A model generated the notes under the pieces. It did not search any database and was not told where the DNA came from. It saw only the letters and a program-made list of their open reading frames with translations. A DNA stretch of 7,157 nt from Symbiobacteriaceae bacterium. GTDB taxonomy: Bacteria > Bacillota_E > Symbiobacteriia > Symbiobacteriales > Symbiobacteriaceae. The position numbers and the translations under genes were made by a program. Shown in pieces: positions 1 to 6,160 of the stretch. The stretch's first letter is position 1, and the number at the start of each line of letters is the position of its first letter. The DNA is taken from contig DAHVXO010000310.1 in NCBI GenBank assembly GCA_027356675.1, forward strand, positions 1-7,157, written 5' to 3'.

Positions 1-323
1 GGGCGGGCGGGGTAGACGTGGGTGCCCATGAACGCGACGATCTCGGCGTCAAGGCCGGTCTCTTCCTTCACCTCACGGAGGGCTGCGTCCTCCGCCCGCT
101 CCCCCTTGGGGATAAAGCCGGCGACCACGGACCAACGCCCTGGCGGCCAGATATGCTTGCGCACGTAAACCACCTGGCCGTCAGCAGTCACAACGAGGAC
201 CAGAGTGATCGGTGTAGGCGGGTCATACCAGACCCAACCGCAACTGGGACAAAACTGGTGGGGATGGCCGGAAGTGTCGAGGCTGGCTTCCAGGACGTGG
301 CCGCAATCGCCGCAGTGCTTCAC
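1..323 (-). CDS. Zinc-ribbon NUDIX hydrolase (C-terminus beyond window)
   Basis: The 107 visible residues begin with a zinc ribbon (C4-x2-C7 and C25-x2-C28, the second pair in FCPSCG). A NUDIX fold follows with a complete Nudix box at about residues 69-91: G69, E75, R83-E84, E87-E88 and G90-L91, which fits G-x5-E-x7-REUxEExGU. Such enzymes hydrolyse nucleoside diphosphates linked to another moiety, with Mg or Mn held by the box glutamates. The zinc ribbon recalls NudC-type NAD(H) pyrophosphatases, but the SQPWPFP specificity motif expected just after the box is not evident; THVYPAR stands near there before the sequence is cut. The GTG start overlaps the TGA of the molybdopterin-subunit gene (GTGA), so it looks like the last seen gene of that operon and translationally coupled. 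An in-frame GTG at 351-353, with GGAG five bases upstream, is an alternative start adding ten residues. The family is clear, but the substrate cannot be assigned. Confidence 0.9.
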   Translation of the reverse strand, partial: MKHCGDCGHVLEASLDTSGHPHQFCPSCGWVWYDPPTPITLVLVVTADGQVVYVRKHIWPPGRWSVVAGFIPKGERAEDAALREVKEETGLDAEIVAFMGTHVYPAR

Positions 324-2584
324 CCCTGGGCCTTCCCCGACAGCGCCTTCCACATCTGCTCCGGGCTCATGGGCAGGGCAGTCATGCGCATGCCAGTGGC
401 GGCGCAAACCGCGTTGGCCAGGGCAGCCGGCGGCGGCACGATGGGTGCCTCGCCCACGCCCCGGACCCCATAGGGATGGTCCGGGTCGGCCACTTCGATG
501 GGCACGCATTCGATATTCGGCACGTCCAGGGTCACGGGCATCCGGTAATCCAGGAAGGTCGGGTTCTTCAGGGTCCCGCCGTCCCAGGCGTACTCCTCGG
601 TCAGGCCCCAGCCGATGCCCTGCACGACGCCGCCCTGCATCTGGCCGGTGACGCCCATGGGGTTGATGACCCTGCCCACGTCCTGAAAGGCCGTGTAGCG
701 CAAGACCGTCACCTTGCCAGTCTCGGGATCGACCGCCACGTCGGCGATGTGCAGGGAGAAGGCACCGCCGGGCCGCGGATTGTCCGAGACGCCGCTGACC
801 GTGATCGGTCCGCCGGTCTGGTACTGCTTGGCGGCGACCTCAGTGACGGTCAGGCTCTGCTGGGGAGCGCCCTTGATCTGGAACTTGCCTGCGCTGTATT
901 CCACGTCCTCGGGGGAGGCCTCGAGCAGCCTGGCGGCCCGCTTGCGCAGTTCTTCTCTGAGCGCCACCGCCCCGTTATGGACGGCGAGGCCGGTGGAGAA
1001 GGTCGTGCGTGAACCGCCGGTGCCCTCGGTATAGCCGACCTGGTCCGTGTCGCCCACATTGGAGGTGACGTCGCCGGCGGCAAGGCCAAGCTCCTCCGCC
1101 ACGATCTGGGCCATGGACGTGCGGGTGCCCGTCAGATCCACGGAGCCGGTCAGGAGACTGACTGTACCGTCGTAGCCCATCACCAGCTGGCAGGACGATG
1201 TCCCGCCGCCGTTCATCCAGTAACCGATGGCGACGCCCCGGCCTTGATTGGGCCCTTGCGGCGCCGGGTCGGTCCAGGCGCTATGGCGCTTGGCGGTCTC
1301 GAGCAGTTCGACCAGGCCGATGCGCTTGAAGGCCGAGTCATCTGTGCGGAGGTCACCATCGCGGCTGGCGTTCTGGAGGCGAAACTCCAGCGGGTCGAGA
1401 CCGAGCTGGTGTGCCAACTCATCGATGACCTGCTCAACGGCAAAGGCCATCTGAGTGGCGCCGGGAGCCCGGTAGGCGGCGACCCGGGGGCGGTTGAGCA
1501 CCACATCAAACCCGTCGATGCGCAGGTGCGGAATCCGGTAGGGGCTCAGGCCGGTCAGAACTGCGGCGCCCACAGCAGAACCGGGATAGGCGCCGGCCTC
1601 GTAGGCGAGCCAGGCTTCGGCGGCGGTGAGGCGGCCCTTGGCGTCGGCGCCCATCTTCAGCTTGATGACGGTGCCCGGGGTTGGTCCCGTTGAGTGCAGT
1701 ACCTCCGCCCGGGTCAGCGTCAGCTTGACCGGCCGTCCCGCCTTGCGACTGAGCATGACGGCGACGAGCTCGAGATAGGGATAGAACTTGCCGCCGAAGG
1801 CGCCGCCCACTTCCATGGGCACCACCCGGATGTGACTGGGCGGCATCAGGAGCAGGTCGGCCACCGCACTGCGGACGCCGAAGCTGTCTTGCGTGGTGGT
1901 CCAGATGGTGGTATGCCCGTCCGGGGTGACCTGGGCCGTGCTGGATTGGGGCTCGATATAGCCCTGGTGGACATTCACGGTGCGGAAGGTGCGCTCCACG
2001 GTCACCTTTGCGGTGGCAAAGCCGGTCTGAAGGCTGCCGCGCTCACGCACCATGTGCATGGCGACGTTGGTGGGCTCGGTGCCCTCTTGACGGGAGGGGA
2101 CCTGCCGGGTGCGCAGGTCGGCGAGGATGATCGGCGCATCCTTCGCCATGGCCGCGTCGATGTCCGTCACAGCGGGCAGGGGCTCGTACTCGACTGCGAT
2201 CAGGGCCAGTGCCTCTTCGGCCACGTTCACGCTGACCGCGGCGACGGCAGCCACTGGGTGGCCGTGCCACTTTACGGTCTCCTTGGCCAGGATCATGTCC
2301 TGCAGGTAGAGATTGTCGACGGTGGTCTCACCCATGGCCCGGGCACCGCCGCCGATGCGTGGGAAATCCGTCGCCGTGACGATGGCCAGGACGCCGGGGA
2401 GCGCTGCGGCTTTACTCGTGTCCAGCCGGGTGATCCGAGCATGCGCATGCGGGCTGCGCAGGAGCTTACCATAGAGCATTCCGGGCAGCTGGATGTCTGC
2501 CCCGAAGGTCGCCGCGCCGGTTACTTTGGCGACGCCGTCCGTCCGGAGCGGCGTGGAGCCGATCACCTTATACTCGGTGCTCAT
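320..2584 (-). CDS. Xanthine dehydrogenase-family molybdopterin-binding (large) subunit
   Basis: This 754-residue protein has the normal length for the catalytic subunit of a three-subunit molybdenum hydroxylase, which inserts water-derived oxygen into a C-H bond and passes electrons to the [2Fe-2S] subunit. The a/b hammerhead domain occupies roughly residues 15-135 and the molybdopterin-binding halves follow. Visible motifs are GGAFGGK (260-266), the active-site loop AYRAPGA (370-376), and GVGEAPI (709-715) carrying the probable catalytic base E712. The loop is not AYxCSFR, so it is not a form I CO dehydrogenase. F267 follows GGAFGGK where bovine xanthine dehydrogenase has the purine-contacting Glu, and the usual GQG cofactor loop reads LTGTRT (484-489). 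Canonical xanthine oxidation is therefore doubtful and the substrate remains open (an aldehyde, N-heterocycle or aromatic acyl-CoA are possibilities). The ATG overlaps the TGA of the iron-sulfur gene (ATGA), with GAGGGGG upstream. No signal peptide is seen, so it is probably cytoplasmic. Confidence 0.95.
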   Translation of the reverse strand: MSTEYKVIGSTPLRTDGVAKVTGAATFGADIQLPGMLYGKLLRSPHAHARITRLDTSKAAALPGVLAIVTATDFPRIGGGARAMGETTVDNLYLQDMILAKETVKWHGHPVAAVAAVSVNVAEEALALIAVEYEPLPAVTDIDAAMAKDAPIILADLRTRQVPSRQEGTEPTNVAMHMVRERGSLQTGFATAKVTVERTFRTVNVHQGYIEPQSSTAQVTPDGHTTIWTTTQDSFGVRSAVADLLLMPPSHIRVVPMEVGGAFGGKFYPYLELVAVMLSRKAGRPVKLTLTRAEVLHSTGPTPGTVIKLKMGADAKGRLTAAEAWLAYEAGAYPGSAVGAAVLTGLSPYRIPHLRIDGFDVVLNRPRVAAYRAPGATQMAFAVEQVIDELAHQLGLDPLEFRLQNASRDGDLRTDDSAFKRIGLVELLETAKRHSAWTDPAPQGPNQGRGVAIGYWMNGGGTSSCQLVMGYDGTVSLLTGSVDLTGTRTSMAQIVAEELGLAAGDVTSNVGDTDQVGYTEGTGGSRTTFSTGLAVHNGAVALREELRKRAARLLEASPEDVEYSAGKFQIKGAPQQSLTVTEVAAKQYQTGGPITVSGVSDNPRPGGAFSLHIADVAVDPETGKVTVLRYTAFQDVGRVINPMGVTGQMQGGVVQGIGWGLTEEYAWDGGTLKNPTFLDYRMPVTLDVPNIECVPIEVADPDHPYGVRGVGEAPIVPPPAALANAVCAATGMRMTALPMSPEQMWKALSGKAQG

Positions 2585-3099
2585 CCCTCCACCCCCTCGG
2601 GGTCTAGCACGATCGAACCCTCTTGGGCTGCAGCCGTCTGGGCGGCTGCCTTCACGGCCTTGACAATCTTGTCGTACCCCGTGCAGCGGCAGAGATTACC
2701 CGCCAGCCTTTGGCGGATCTGCTCATCGGTGGGGTCAGGGTTTTCCTTGAGCAGCACCCGGGCATTCAACAAGAAACCCGGGGTGCAGAATCCGCACTGG
2801 AACGCGCCCTCTTCAATAAAGGCCTTCTGCAGCGGATGGAGCCGTCCGGGTTGGGACAGTCCCTCCACGGTCGTGATCACGGCGCCCTCCATTTCAACGG
2901 CGAGGACCAGGCAAGAGTTGACCGGGCGATCGTTCACCAGGACGGTGCAGGCGCCGCAGTTGCCGTTGCCGCAGCCCTCCTTGGTGCCCATGAGGCCCAG
3001 TTGGTCCCGCAGGATATCCAACAGGGTCTGGCGGGGTTCGGACAGGAGTTCCTGCTCCACGCCATTGAGATGAAATCGGACGCGCATTTTGGCTGCCAT
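2581..3099 (-). CDS. Xanthine dehydrogenase-family [2Fe-2S] iron-sulfur (small) subunit
   Basis: This 172-residue protein is the electron-transfer subunit of the molybdenum hydroxylase and carries electrons from the molybdenum centre to FAD. The N-terminal plant-type ferredoxin domain (about 1-85) holds one cluster with C43-x4-C48-x2-C51-x11-C63. The C-terminal helical [2Fe-2S] domain (about 86-172) holds the second with C102-x2-C105-x31-C137-x-C139, in the typical QCGFCTPG and NLCRCTGY contexts. All eight cysteines are present. The family usually measures 150-170 residues; the Ala-rich tail after about residue 150 is slightly longer. The ATG is chosen because AAAGGAGGTG lies nine bases upstream. 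A second ATG at codon 5 would be poorly spaced. It starts three bases after the FAD-subunit stop and overlaps the large-subunit start by four bases, giving the order M-S-L seen in coxMSL-type operons. Confidence 0.97.
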   Translation of the reverse strand: MAAKMRVRFHLNGVEQELLSEPRQTLLDILRDQLGLMGTKEGCGNGNCGACTVLVNDRPVNSCLVLAVEMEGAVITTVEGLSQPGRLHPLQKAFIEEGAFQCGFCTPGFLLNARVLLKENPDPTDEQIRQRLAGNLCRCTGYDKIVKAVKAAAQTAAAQEGSIVLDPEGVEG

Positions 3100-3102
3100 G
3101 GT

Positions 3103-3978
3103 CTACCCCACCTCCTTTGCGTGCTCCAGTGCTGCCGTCAGCGTCCGTTGGGTCAGGACGCCCACCAGGTGCCGCCGGTACTCCACGCTGCCTCGGACGT
3201 CTGTGATGGGCGAGCAGGCGGCGCTGGCGATCCGGCCCGCTTCCGCGAAGCGGTCTGGCGTGGGGGCGTGCCCCTCCAGTACGGCCTCGGCCGTCGGCAC
3301 CCGCAGCGGGGTCGGGGCCACTGCTGCGAGGGCAATACGGGCCTTGGCCACGGTGCCATCCGAGTTCAGGGCCAGGAAAGCGCCAACGCCTGCGACGGCG
3401 ATATCCATCTCGCCGCGGGGGATGAAACGCTGGTAGACCGCCCCGGTGCGGGGGCCGGGGGCCGGGACAAGAATCTCGATCAGGATCTCATCCGGCCCCA
3501 GCACCGTGCGGCCGGGGCCCGTGCAGAAGGCCTCCACGTCCACGGTGCGCTGACCCCCGGGGCCCGCAATGACCGCCCTGGCACCCAGAGAGATGAGTGG
3601 CGGGATACCATCGGCCGAGGGCGCCCCATTACAGAGGTTGCCGCCGAGGCTAGCCCGGTTCTGGATCTGGTAGGAGCCGATCAGCGAGGCAACATAGGCC
3701 AGTATCGGATAATGCCGGCGGACTTCAGGGCTCTCCTGAAGCCGGACGCAAGGCACGGCTGCACCGATGCGCAGACCGTCTGCCGGGGTGTAAGCGAGAT
3801 GGTTCAGTCCCTCAATCCGCTTCAGGTCAACCAGCAACTCGGTCTGCCTGCGGCCTTCCTTGATCTGGGTGATCAGGTCGGTCCCACCCGCCAGGGGGCG
3901 GGCCTCACCCGGACGCCCGGCCAGTAAGGCGATCGCATCCGCCACCGTCGCCGGGGCGGCGCACTCAAAAGAACGCAT
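3103..3978 (-). CDS. Xanthine dehydrogenase-family FAD-binding (medium) subunit
   Basis: This 291-residue protein matches the flavin subunit of molybdenum hydroxylases (CoxM/XdhB-like), which takes electrons from the [2Fe-2S] clusters and hands them to the final acceptor. The N-terminal PCMH-type FAD-binding domain shows PLAGGTDL at 28-35 and QNRASLGGNLCNG at about 106-118, matching the two FAD pyrophosphate loops (AGGxx and [ST][IL]GG). The CO dehydrogenase flavoprotein C-terminal domain covers about residues 175-285, with SPITDVRGSVEYRR near its end. No extra iron-sulfur insertion, as found in 4-hydroxybenzoyl-CoA reductase, is visible. The ATG lies eight bases after GGAGG; an ATG eight bases upstream of it is out of frame. 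It is the first gene of the operon, and its last codons contain the ribosome binding site of the next gene. The physiological electron acceptor (NAD, quinone or other) cannot be read from the sequence. Confidence 0.95.
   Translation of the reverse strand: MRSFECAAPATVADAIALLAGRPGEARPLAGGTDLITQIKEGRRQTELLVDLKRIEGLNHLAYTPADGLRIGAAVPCVRLQESPEVRRHYPILAYVASLIGSYQIQNRASLGGNLCNGAPSADGIPPLISLGARAVIAGPGGQRTVDVEAFCTGPGRTVLGPDEILIEILVPAPGPRTGAVYQRFIPRGEMDIAVAGVGAFLALNSDGTVAKARIALAAVAPTPLRVPTAEAVLEGHAPTPDRFAEAGRIASAACSPITDVRGSVEYRRHLVGVLTQRTLTAALEHAKEVG
3109..3118 (-). promoter_or_regulatory. Ribosome binding site of the [2Fe-2S] subunit gene
   Basis: The minus strand reads AAAGGAGGTG, a full-length match to the anti-Shine-Dalgarno end of 16S rRNA, nine bases before the ATG at 3097-3099. 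It is embedded in the last codons (Lys-Glu-Val) of the FAD-subunit gene. This fixes the start of the iron-sulfur gene and suggests strong, linked expression of the two subunits. Confidence 0.85.
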
Positions 3979-4019
3979 AACTTCATCCTCCCTCCACCCT
4001 CTAACACTTCGCCGCCGTG

Positions 4020-4050
4020 ATCTTACGACCCTCTCAGAAGGTCAGTGCAA
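4020..4050 (-). promoter_or_regulatory. Candidate promoter of the molybdenum hydroxylase operon
   Basis: On the minus strand TTGCAC (4045-4050) could serve as a -35 element and TAAGAT (4020-4025) as a -10 element, separated by 19 bases. The -10 matches TATAAT at four of six positions. The -35 matches only the TTG, and the spacing is longer than the optimal 17. The site lies about 42 bases before the FAD-subunit ATG and just after the terminator of the preceding unit, where a promoter is expected. The call rests on position and weak motifs only. Confidence 0.35.
4027..4043. promoter_or_regulatory. Imperfect 17-bp palindrome, candidate operator
   Basis: The 17 bases GACCCTCTCAGAAGGTC form an inverted repeat around a central C at 4035, with seven of eight arm positions complementary (the mismatch is C4031 against A4039). 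It fills most of the spacer between the candidate -35 and -10 of the hydroxylase operon, the classic position for a repressor operator. No regulator gene lies in the window, so the binding protein is unknown. Chance occurrence of such a repeat is possible. Confidence 0.35.
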
Positions 4051-4085
4051 AAATAACATACACCCCGCACAGAATGTGCGGGGTG
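4050..4085 (-). terminator. Rho-independent terminator of the propeller/multicopper oxidase unit
   Basis: A perfect 10-bp stem (CACCCCGCAC at 4061-4070 with GTGCGGGGTG at 4076-4085) closes a five-base loop. On the minus strand it is followed by TATGTTATTTTTG, a T-rich tail. It begins 32 bases after the multicopper oxidase stop codon, so it ends that transcript and separates it from the hydroxylase operon. The plus-strand side lacks a T tract. Confidence 0.85.
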
Positions 4086-4117
4086 ACGGGACCAGGACTG
4101 GGCCAGGACCGCGGAAC

Positions 4118-5146
4118 TCAGGGCGTAACGATCAACACAGTCGTCAACCCATACAACCCCTTCTCGCCCTCTGCATGCGGCAACACGTGGCAGTGCCAGG
4201 CCCACTTTCCCGGGTTGGATGTGTCGAGAAGCACATCCCACCGCTCACCCGGTGCAACCGTCAGCACGTCCAACTTCATCGGCTGCGCCAGCGGCGCCCC
4301 GTCCCTGGCCACTACGGTCATGCGGGATCCGTGCAGGTGCATCGGGTGCAGAAGCGCCCCCTCGTTCATCCAGCGAACCAGGACCCGCTCCCCCTTCTTC
4401 GCCACGATAGGCGCCGTGGCGGGGAAGGACTTGCCGTTGATCGTATAGCCCAACGGCCCATCGTTGAGCACTTCGATATACTCCTGATCGACCACGGGCA
4501 TGCTCGCCTTGTCCTTGGGGTCGACCACCAGCGGCCCCAGCATTCCCAGCGCCACCTGCTTGGTGCTGTCGTGGTGCGAGTGGTACATATGCGTGCCGGA
4601 CGGACTGGCCACGAACTCATAGACCGTACTCTCCCCCGGCTTGGTCGGCGGAGTCGTCAGGAACGAAACCCCATCCATCTCGTTGCTCCCCCGCAGGTCC
4701 TGACCGTGCGGGTGCAAGGACGTGCTCTCGGGGAGCGAGTTCTTCAAATTGATGCGCACCCGGTCCCCTTCGGTCACCCGAATCAGCGGACCGGGCACCG
4801 TGCCCCCGAAGGTCCAGGCCTCCCGCTTCACCCCCGGTTCGACTTCCCACTGAACGACCTTCGCCTCCAGGTCGAAGACCTTCACCCCGTTCTCGACCCG
4901 TGGGGTCAGGGGTTGGGCGCCTACCCCTTCCGTTTTGGCTGGGAACGCCCTTACGGCCCGCTCATGCTCCATGTCAATATCTGATTGCGCCGCCGGACCC
5001 TCCCGGGGGGCAGGCCCCTTGGTTTTGTCCTGCTCCGACTGCTTCGGGGGAGCCGGCGTGGCATCCTTGGGCTTCGCACAACCCGTCGCCAGAGCCACGA
5101 CCAACAGCGCCGCCAGGACCGCTTGGGTCCATCGTGAATCCGTCAC
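4118..5146 (-). CDS. Two-domain multicopper oxidase lipoprotein
   Basis: This 342-residue protein starts with a lipoprotein signal peptide (hydrophobic 9-20, ATGC with lipidated C23) and a charged Pro/Lys-rich linker to about residue 55. Two cupredoxin domains follow. Copper ligands are visible in four clusters: H145-P-H147, H189-S-H191 (in THMYHSHH), H267-x2-H270-x-H272, and H318-C319-H320-x3-H324. This gives a type 1 site in domain 2 and a full type 2/type 3 trinuclear set, the two-domain type B layout of small laccases, whose length is similar. Such enzymes couple one-electron oxidation of phenols or metal ions to reduction of O2. The expected axial Met lies in a region reading AEGEKGL, so the axial residue may be L331. 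It should act outside the membrane. The GTG start is supported by AGGAGG eight bases upstream, which overlaps the stop of the propeller gene, so the two are an operon. Nitrite reductase (NirK) is unlikely because the type 1 Cys is in domain 2. Confidence 0.93.
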   Translation of the reverse strand: MTDSRWTQAVLAALLVVALATGCAKPKDATPAPPKQSEQDKTKGPAPREGPAAQSDIDMEHERAVRAFPAKTEGVGAQPLTPRVENGVKVFDLEAKVVQWEVEPGVKREAWTFGGTVPGPLIRVTEGDRVRINLKNSLPESTSLHPHGQDLRGSNEMDGVSFLTTPPTKPGESTVYEFVASPSGTHMYHSHHDSTKQVALGMLGPLVVDPKDKASMPVVDQEYIEVLNDGPLGYTINGKSFPATAPIVAKKGERVLVRWMNEGALLHPMHLHGSRMTVVARDGAPLAQPMKLDVLTVAPGERWDVLLDTSNPGKWAWHCHVLPHAEGEKGLYGLTTVLIVTP

Positions 5147-5154
5147 CTGCGCTT

Positions 5155-5160
5155 CCTCCT
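5155..5160 (-). promoter_or_regulatory. Ribosome binding site of the multicopper oxidase gene
   Basis: The minus strand reads TGAGGAGG, where the A of the propeller gene's TGA stop is also the first base of AGGAGG. Eight bases separate it from the GTG at 5144-5146. It decides the GTG start and points to reinitiation coupled to the upstream gene. Confidence 0.8.
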
Positions 5161-6032
5161 CACTTCATTCGCTGCCAGTGCTTGCCACCGTCCCGCGACA
5201 TCGCAAGCGCCCCGGTCCGCGACCCCACCACCACCTCGTGCGACCGCCAGGGCGCCACCGCAACCGCCACCGCATCGGGCAGGCCGCTTTCCGCCATGGG
5301 AAACCAGACCCGTCCGCCATCGGCGCTCCGGTAGAGCCCCCGCCCCGTGGCTGCTACCACGACACTGCGGTCCCCAGCCACCGCCAGAGCGGTCACCGGA
5401 CCCGGCAGATCCCAGGCATTCTTCACCGGCACCGGGTCGAAGCGCATCCCCTGGTTCGTACTGCGATACAGTCCTGCCGGTGTCCCGACCAGCACCGTAC
5501 GCGCGTCCAAGGGATGAATGACCATCGCCGTCGCGTCCGGGATGTCCTCGGCGCCGACCTGCATCCACATCTCTCCTGCGAGGTCGCTCTGGAAGTATCC
5601 TTGCCCCTGCACCAGCGCCACCAGGCGAGTGGGACCGGACGGGTCGTACGCCAGTGCCCGGACGTCGGCCGCAGGGAGTCCGTGCCCACGGACCATCGCC
5701 CAGGTGCGCCCCCCGTCCTGCGTTCGCCAGATGTGATTCTTGGAGCCCAGGGCATAGAGTTGGGACGGGTTGCCTGGATCGACCAGGAGCCCTCGCACAC
5801 TGTCGGCCAACTCAACCCGCGCCCGCTCGCCTCCAGCCATCAGGTGGACGAGGCCGCCGCTGCCACCAATCCAGAGATCGCCGGCATTGCCGATGGCCAC
5901 GGCCTGCAGGACTTCGCGCCGTTCCCTTGCGGCAGTAGCGAAGCGTTGTCCCCCGAACCACACCAGCACGCCAACTGCTACCCCGGCTAGGGCGAGAACC
6001 CAGCTGAGCCGTCGCCGCTGTCTGCCACGCAT
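5160..6032 (-). CDS. Membrane-anchored Asp-box (BNR-like) beta-propeller protein
   Basis: This 290-residue protein has a positively charged N-terminus (RGRQRRR) and one hydrophobic segment at about 10-27, with no lipobox or evident cleavage site, so it looks like an anchor with the rest outside the cell membrane. The body carries Asp-box type motifs (S/T-x-D-x-G-x-x-W) at about 104-111 (TQDGGRTW), 236-243 (SADGGRVW) and 279-286 (SRDGGKHW). Weaker copies stand near 62, 149 and 191. Their spacing of 42-45 residues indicates blades of a beta-propeller resembling BNR, sortilin or Ycf48-type repeats. Annotation pipelines often call such proteins glycosyl hydrolases, but I see no sialidase-type catalytic signature (no FRIP motif), so a binding or assembly role is as likely. 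The ATG follows GGGAGG at good spacing. The multicopper oxidase gene starts 13 bases downstream, suggesting linked function in the same compartment. The function is unknown. Confidence 0.85.
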   Translation of the reverse strand: MRGRQRRRLSWVLALAGVAVGVLVWFGGQRFATAARERREVLQAVAIGNAGDLWIGGSGGLVHLMAGGERARVELADSVRGLLVDPGNPSQLYALGSKNHIWRTQDGGRTWAMVRGHGLPAADVRALAYDPSGPTRLVALVQGQGYFQSDLAGEMWMQVGAEDIPDATAMVIHPLDARTVLVGTPAGLYRSTNQGMRFDPVPVKNAWDLPGPVTALAVAGDRSVVVAATGRGLYRSADGGRVWFPMAESGLPDAVAVAVAPWRSHEVVVGSRTGALAMSRDGGKHWQRMK

Positions 6033-6109
6033 CGCGTGCCCCTCCCTGATTTGTCAACCTAACCCTTAGTGTGACTCGGCAGCGCCATCCTATTCTGGGG
6101 AAAGCGGAA

Positions 6110-6136
6110 GCCGGCCGGAGCATATCTCCGGCCGGC
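6110..6136 (-). terminator. Hairpin terminator after the HAD phosphatase gene
   Basis: A perfect 11-bp GC-rich stem (GCCGGCCGGAG at 6110-6120 with CTCCGGCCGGC at 6126-6136) closes a five-base loop, 24 bases after the HAD stop codon. On the minus strand the following bases read TTCCGCTTTCCCC, which is pyrimidine-rich but a weak T tract. Position and stem strength favour a terminator between the HAD gene and the propeller gene. The plus-strand tail (CTCTCGTAC) is no better and no plus-strand gene ends here. Confidence 0.65.
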
Positions 6137-6160
6137 CTCTCGTACTGAAGGCGATCCCGC

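Noticed and set aside
18..651. Plus-strand open frames at 18-473 and 205-651
   Set aside because: They oppose the NUDIX gene and the end of the large-subunit gene, have low-complexity Arg/Pro-rich or featureless translations, and lack ribosome binding sites.
1694..3073. Long plus-strand open frame of 459 codons opposite the hydroxylase genes, with a similar 434-codon frame at 2623-3927
   Set aside because: Both lie antisense to genes with clear domain motifs, show no recognisable domain, and are typical of stop-poor antisense frames in GC-rich coding DNA.
320..3978. Naming the operon coxMSL (aerobic CO dehydrogenase)
   Set aside because: The gene order fits, but the large subunit has AYRAPGA instead of the AYxCSFR loop that binds the Mo-Cu site, and no cox accessory genes are in the window.
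4086..4117. Short direct repeat GTCCTGG (minus strand) just after the multicopper oxidase stop
   Set aside because: It is only two seven-base copies in GC-rich spacer and is readily explained by chance.
6029..6057. Perfect TTGACA (minus strand, 6052-6057) as the -35 of the propeller gene
   Set aside because: With 17-base spacing the -10 would be CGATGC at 6029-6034, lying over the start codon and unlike TATAAT. I see no convincing promoter for this unit.
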